Source of the DNA: Actinomycetes bacterium
GTDB lineage: Bacteria; Actinomycetota; Actinomycetes; Propionibacteriales; Propionibacteriaceae
NCBI GenBank assembly: GCA_009785885.1
Contig: WQUE01000067.1
Coordinates: forward strand, 1 to 7,224
Reading direction: 5' to 3'
Length of the DNA: 7,224 nucleotides
Of the stretch, positions 5,369-7,224 are shown piece by piece. The notes below the pieces were generated by a model, which was given only the letters and a program-made list of their open reading frames with translations, was not told the DNA's origin and made no database searches. The position numbers were made by a program, and so were the translations under genes. How positions within the stretch are numbered: position 1 is the stretch's first letter; the number at the start of each line of letters is the position of its first letter.

Positions 5369-6282
5369 TGCGTGAGAATCTCGTCGCCGTCGCGCCAGCA
5401 GGCCAGCAGCGTGGGTGAGTCCCACGCCACCACGCCGCGCCCCGCGGCGTCGACCGCGATCAGCGCACCCGTCGTGCCCCGGCCCAGCAGTTCTGCCGTG
5501 ACGACGGCCGTCGCGGCCGTGACCAGATCCTGGCCGCCGAACTCCAGGCGGGCGGACACCTGGTGCGCGACGACACCCTGCATGAACGACTCGCCACGGC
5601 CGGTACAGCTGACCGCGACGACGCCGTCCTTGGCGAACGTGCCCGCGCCGGGGATCGCCGTGTCGCCGACCCGTCCCACGGGCTTGTTGTCGTAGCCGCC
5701 CGTCGACGTGGCGGCCGCCAGGTGGCCGTGGGCGTCGAGCGCGACGCAGCCGACGGTGCCGTGCTTGTGGGTGCCGTCCTCGGGCAGGCCGGCCCGCACC
5801 GCGGCCAGGCGGTCGCGGCGCTCGTCCGTCACGAACCAGTCGTTGGGGCGCACCTCGAGCCCGTGGGCGGCCAAGAAGGCGTCGTCGGGATCGGCGATGA
5901 GCACCTCCTCCGTTGCATCCCGCACGGCCCGGGCCACCAGCACCGGGTGGCGGGCCTGCCGTGACAACGTCACGGCTCCCCCGCGGCCGTCCCCGGTCAT
6001 CACGGTGGCCTCGTGCTCGACGCTGCCGGCAGCCGTCAGGGAAGCGCCTCGCCCCGCGTTGAACAGCGGGTCATCCTCCAGGACCATCACCGCCGCACAG
6101 CACGCGTCCAGGGCGGCTCCCCCGGCGGCCAGGACCGTCTCGCCGGCCGCGAACGCCGCCCGCAAACCCGCGCGGAACGCGGCCTCCTTGGCGTCATCCA
6201 TCCGCCAGTGCCGCCAGCCGGCGCCACCGTGAACGAGCAGGGTGTACGGGCTCTTCGAGGTCGCGACCAGGCATTCCGTCAT
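5362..6282 (-). CDS. iaaA: Isoaspartyl peptidase / L-asparaginase (plant-type, Ntn-hydrolase)
   Basis: Cleaves beta-aspartyl dipeptides and L-asparagine, releasing aspartate. It is made as a precursor that self-cleaves before the catalytic threonine. It has 306 residues, near the family norm of 310-320. LLVHGGAG opens the alpha subunit (15-22), and FNAGRGASLT is at 74-83. The nucleophile is T176 in KHGTVGCVALD. ATSTGG is at 191-196, the substrate-binding arginine is R204 in GRVGD, and SCTGRGE at 225-231 supplies the second active-site Thr-Gly. All expected residues are present. The frame is open far upstream inside dapB, but family similarity begins just after the ATG at 6282, which lies 14 nt past the dapB stop. 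That gap has no Shine-Dalgarno sequence, only TAGGCT 8 nt before the ATG. Freed aspartate is the precursor of the dapB pathway, a plausible but unproven link. Confidence 0.93.
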   Translation of the reverse strand: MTECLVATSKSPYTLLVHGGAGWRHWRMDDAKEAAFRAGLRAAFAAGETVLAAGGAALDACCAAVMVLEDDPLFNAGRGASLTAAGSVEHEATVMTGDGRGGAVTLSRQARHPVLVARAVRDATEEVLIADPDDAFLAAHGLEVRPNDWFVTDERRDRLAAVRAGLPEDGTHKHGTVGCVALDAHGHLAAATSTGGYDNKPVGRVGDTAIPGAGTFAKDGVVAVSCTGRGESFMQGVVAHQVSARLEFGGQDLVTAATAVVTAELLGRGTTGALIAVDAAGRGVVAWDSPTLLACWRDGDEILTHV

Positions 6283-6290
6283 GACGCGCC

Positions 6291-6299
6291 AGCCTATCA
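6291..6299 (-). promoter_or_regulatory. iaaA: Extended -10 promoter element for iaaA formed at the dapB stop codon
   Basis: The minus strand reads TGA-TAGGCT, where TGA is the dapB stop codon. TG-n-TAGGCT fits an extended -10 element, and 8 nt later comes the iaaA ATG. No good -35 is visible 16-18 nt upstream (the candidates are GCATGG or CATGGA), which an extended -10 can tolerate. This could drive a leaderless iaaA mRNA in addition to read-through from dapB. Confidence 0.4.
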
Positions 6300-7031
6300 G
6301 CCGAGCAACGCGTCCATGCCGAGCGTCAGCCCCGGGTGGGCGACGACGTGGCGGATCGCGGCCAGGACCCCCGGGATGTAGCTGGACGGGTCGAACGAGT
6401 CGTCGCGGATGGTCAGTTGTTCGCCCGGATTGCCCAGGATGACCTCCTGGTGGGCGAACAGGCCCTGCGACCGCACGGAGTGCACGTGGACGCCGTCGAC
6501 GACCGCCCCACGTGCCCCGTCCAGCCCCGTGCGGGTCACGTCCGGCATCGGCGCGCAGCCCGCCCGCCGCCGGGCCTCGGCGATGGCCCCAGCGGTGGTG
6601 ATCGCGGTGCCGGACGGGGCGTCCGCCTTGCGCGGGTGGTGCAGTTCGACGATCTCGACGGACTCGAAGTACGGTGCGGCCGCGGCCGCGAACCGCATCA
6701 TGAGGACGGCCGCGATCGAAAAGTTGGACGCGACGACGGCGCCGAGGCGCCCGTCGGAGGCCAGCAGGCCGCGCACCGCGTCGAGCCGCTCCGGCGTCAT
6801 GCCGGTGGTGCCGACGACGACGTGCATGCCGTGGGTGAGGGCCCACTCCACGTTGCCCATCACCGCGTCGGGGCACGTAAAGTCGACCATCACGGCCGCG
6901 GCCAGGGCAGCCGAGCGGTCCTCACCCGCATCGATGCCCGCCACCAGGCGCATGTCAGAGGCGGCCCCCACCGCCTGGACGACCCGCTGCCCCATCCGTC
7001 CGGCCGCACCGAACACCGCCACGTCGATCAT
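6297..7031 (-). CDS. dapB: 4-hydroxy-tetrahydrodipicolinate reductase
   Basis: Second enzyme of the diaminopimelate/lysine branch from aspartate semialdehyde; it reduces the DapA product with NAD(P)H to tetrahydrodipicolinate. It has 244 residues, close to the 245 of mycobacterial DapB. The N-terminal nucleotide-binding motif GAAGRMG is at 8-14. MVDFT is at 48-52 and GTTG at 74-77. The catalytic signature ELHHPRKADAPSGTA is at 129-143, with H131/H132 and K135. HSVRSQGLFAHQEVILG at 184-200 is the conserved C-terminal substrate region. The ATG at 7031 begins a perfect DapB N-terminus. It has no Shine-Dalgarno sequence but lies 7 nt after TAGGCT, suggesting a leaderless mRNA. It follows the GNAT gene after 42 nt and precedes iaaA by 14 nt. 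The usual actinobacterial partners dapA and thyX are not in the window. Confidence 0.96.
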   Translation of the reverse strand: MIDVAVFGAAGRMGQRVVQAVGAASDMRLVAGIDAGEDRSAALAAAVMVDFTCPDAVMGNVEWALTHGMHVVVGTTGMTPERLDAVRGLLASDGRLGAVVASNFSIAAVLMMRFAAAAAPYFESVEIVELHHPRKADAPSGTAITTAGAIAEARRRAGCAPMPDVTRTGLDGARGAVVDGVHVHSVRSQGLFAHQEVILGNPGEQLTIRDDSFDPSSYIPGVLAAIRHVVAHPGLTLGMDALLG

Positions 7032-7038
7032 GTCCGGA

Positions 7039-7044
7039 AGCCTA
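7039..7044 (-). promoter_or_regulatory. dapB: -10 box of a likely leaderless dapB promoter
   Basis: TAGGCT (7044-7039, minus strand) fits TANNNT and ends 7 nt before the dapB ATG, the ideal distance for transcription to begin on the A of the start codon. The 42-nt gap after the upstream gene contains no Shine-Dalgarno sequence. No clear -35 is seen 16-18 nt upstream (the sequence there is CCCGGT). Confidence 0.45.
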
Positions 7045-7073
7045 CCCCGTCGTGTGACCCACCGGGAGCCCAG

Positions 7074-7224
7074 CTATTCGACCTTGCCGCCACCTGTTCG
7101 ATGCCCGATGAGCAGGTCGGCGTAGTCGGGGTGCCGCTCGATGTAGGTCTTGATGAAGTCGCATTCGGGGACGACCGCGAAGCCCGGCCGGTTCGCGCGC
7201 ACGTCGTCCAGCGCACCCTTGGCC
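7074..7224 (-). CDS. C-terminal end of a small GNAT-type acetyltransferase (5' end outside window)
   Basis: Only the last 49 codons and the TAG stop are present; the start lies beyond the right edge. The segment VVPECDFIKTYIERHPDYAD, followed by LL, matches the C-terminal pattern of the small single-domain GNAT N-acetyltransferases of the COG2388 type (proteins of about 95-110 residues, where a similar PxCPFVxxYIxxHPEY motif is conserved and its cysteine is proposed to take part in catalysis). The substrate is unknown for the family. It is followed after 42 nt by dapB, on the same strand, but dapB seems to have its own promoter. Family assignment rests on this one motif. Confidence 0.75.
   Translation of the reverse strand, partial: AKGALDDVRANRPGFAVVPECDFIKTYIERHPDYADLLIGHRTGGGKVE

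Noticed and set aside
6283..6876. In-frame 198-codon extension of iaaA inside dapB
   Set aside because: It lies in another frame of the intact dapB gene and has Arg/Gly-rich shadow composition; the family begins just after the ATG at 6282.
591..7076. High share of TAG stops (four TAG: rpmE, rnj, alcohol dehydrogenase, GNAT; four TGA; no TAA)
   Set aside because: Eight genes are too few to show a bias.

Overview
This window looks like an ordinary housekeeping stretch of a high-GC Gram-positive (Actinomycetota) chromosome. The evidence is strong G/C bias at third codon positions, the rpmE-prfA-prmC gene order on one strand, an RNase J of mycobacterial/streptomycete type, GTG starts, and genes whose start codon lies 7-8 nt after a TANNNT -10 box with no Shine-Dalgarno sequence. 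I would not name a genus. I see no mobile element, CRISPR array, tRNA, rRNA or broken gene.

Layout. Left block, minus strand, transcribed right to left: rnj (RNase J, start about 3809), rpmE (ribosomal protein L31, zinc-binding form), prfA (peptide chain release factor 1) and prmC (glutamine methyltransferase of release factors), which is cut by the left edge just after its NPPY motif. Middle block, plus strand, divergent from rnj: a zinc-dependent NADP-type alcohol dehydrogenase and, 9 nt downstream, a small single-domain cupin. Right block, minus strand, convergent with the cupin: the C-terminal end of a small GNAT-type acetyltransferase (cut by the right edge), dapB (4-hydroxy-tetrahydrodipicolinate reductase, lysine/DAP synthesis) and a plant-type isoaspartyl peptidase/L-asparaginase 14 nt after dapB. 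No gene-free stretch exceeds about 135 bases.

How the genes work together. The rpmE-prfA-prmC group is translational: PrmC methylates the Gln of the GGQ motif in RF1, which is encoded immediately upstream and overlaps prmC by 8 nt. A strong 14-bp hairpin between rpmE and prfA probably reduces or processes read-through, so that L31 is made in excess of RF1. The rpmE leader looks structured, and its Shine-Dalgarno sequence sits in the loop of a perfect 5-bp inverted repeat. The alcohol dehydrogenase and cupin appear to form a small accessory operon inserted between rnj and dapB, two genes often grouped with dapA in other actinobacteria.

The most notable non-coding pattern is a repeated start architecture: the hexamer TAGGCT lies 7-8 nt upstream of the start codons of rnj, the isoaspartyl peptidase and dapB, all without a Shine-Dalgarno sequence, which suggests leaderless mRNAs. 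For the peptidase, the dapB stop codon TGA supplies the TGn of an extended -10 element. I found no convincing novel defence, mobile or biosynthetic system; the interesting signals are regulatory.
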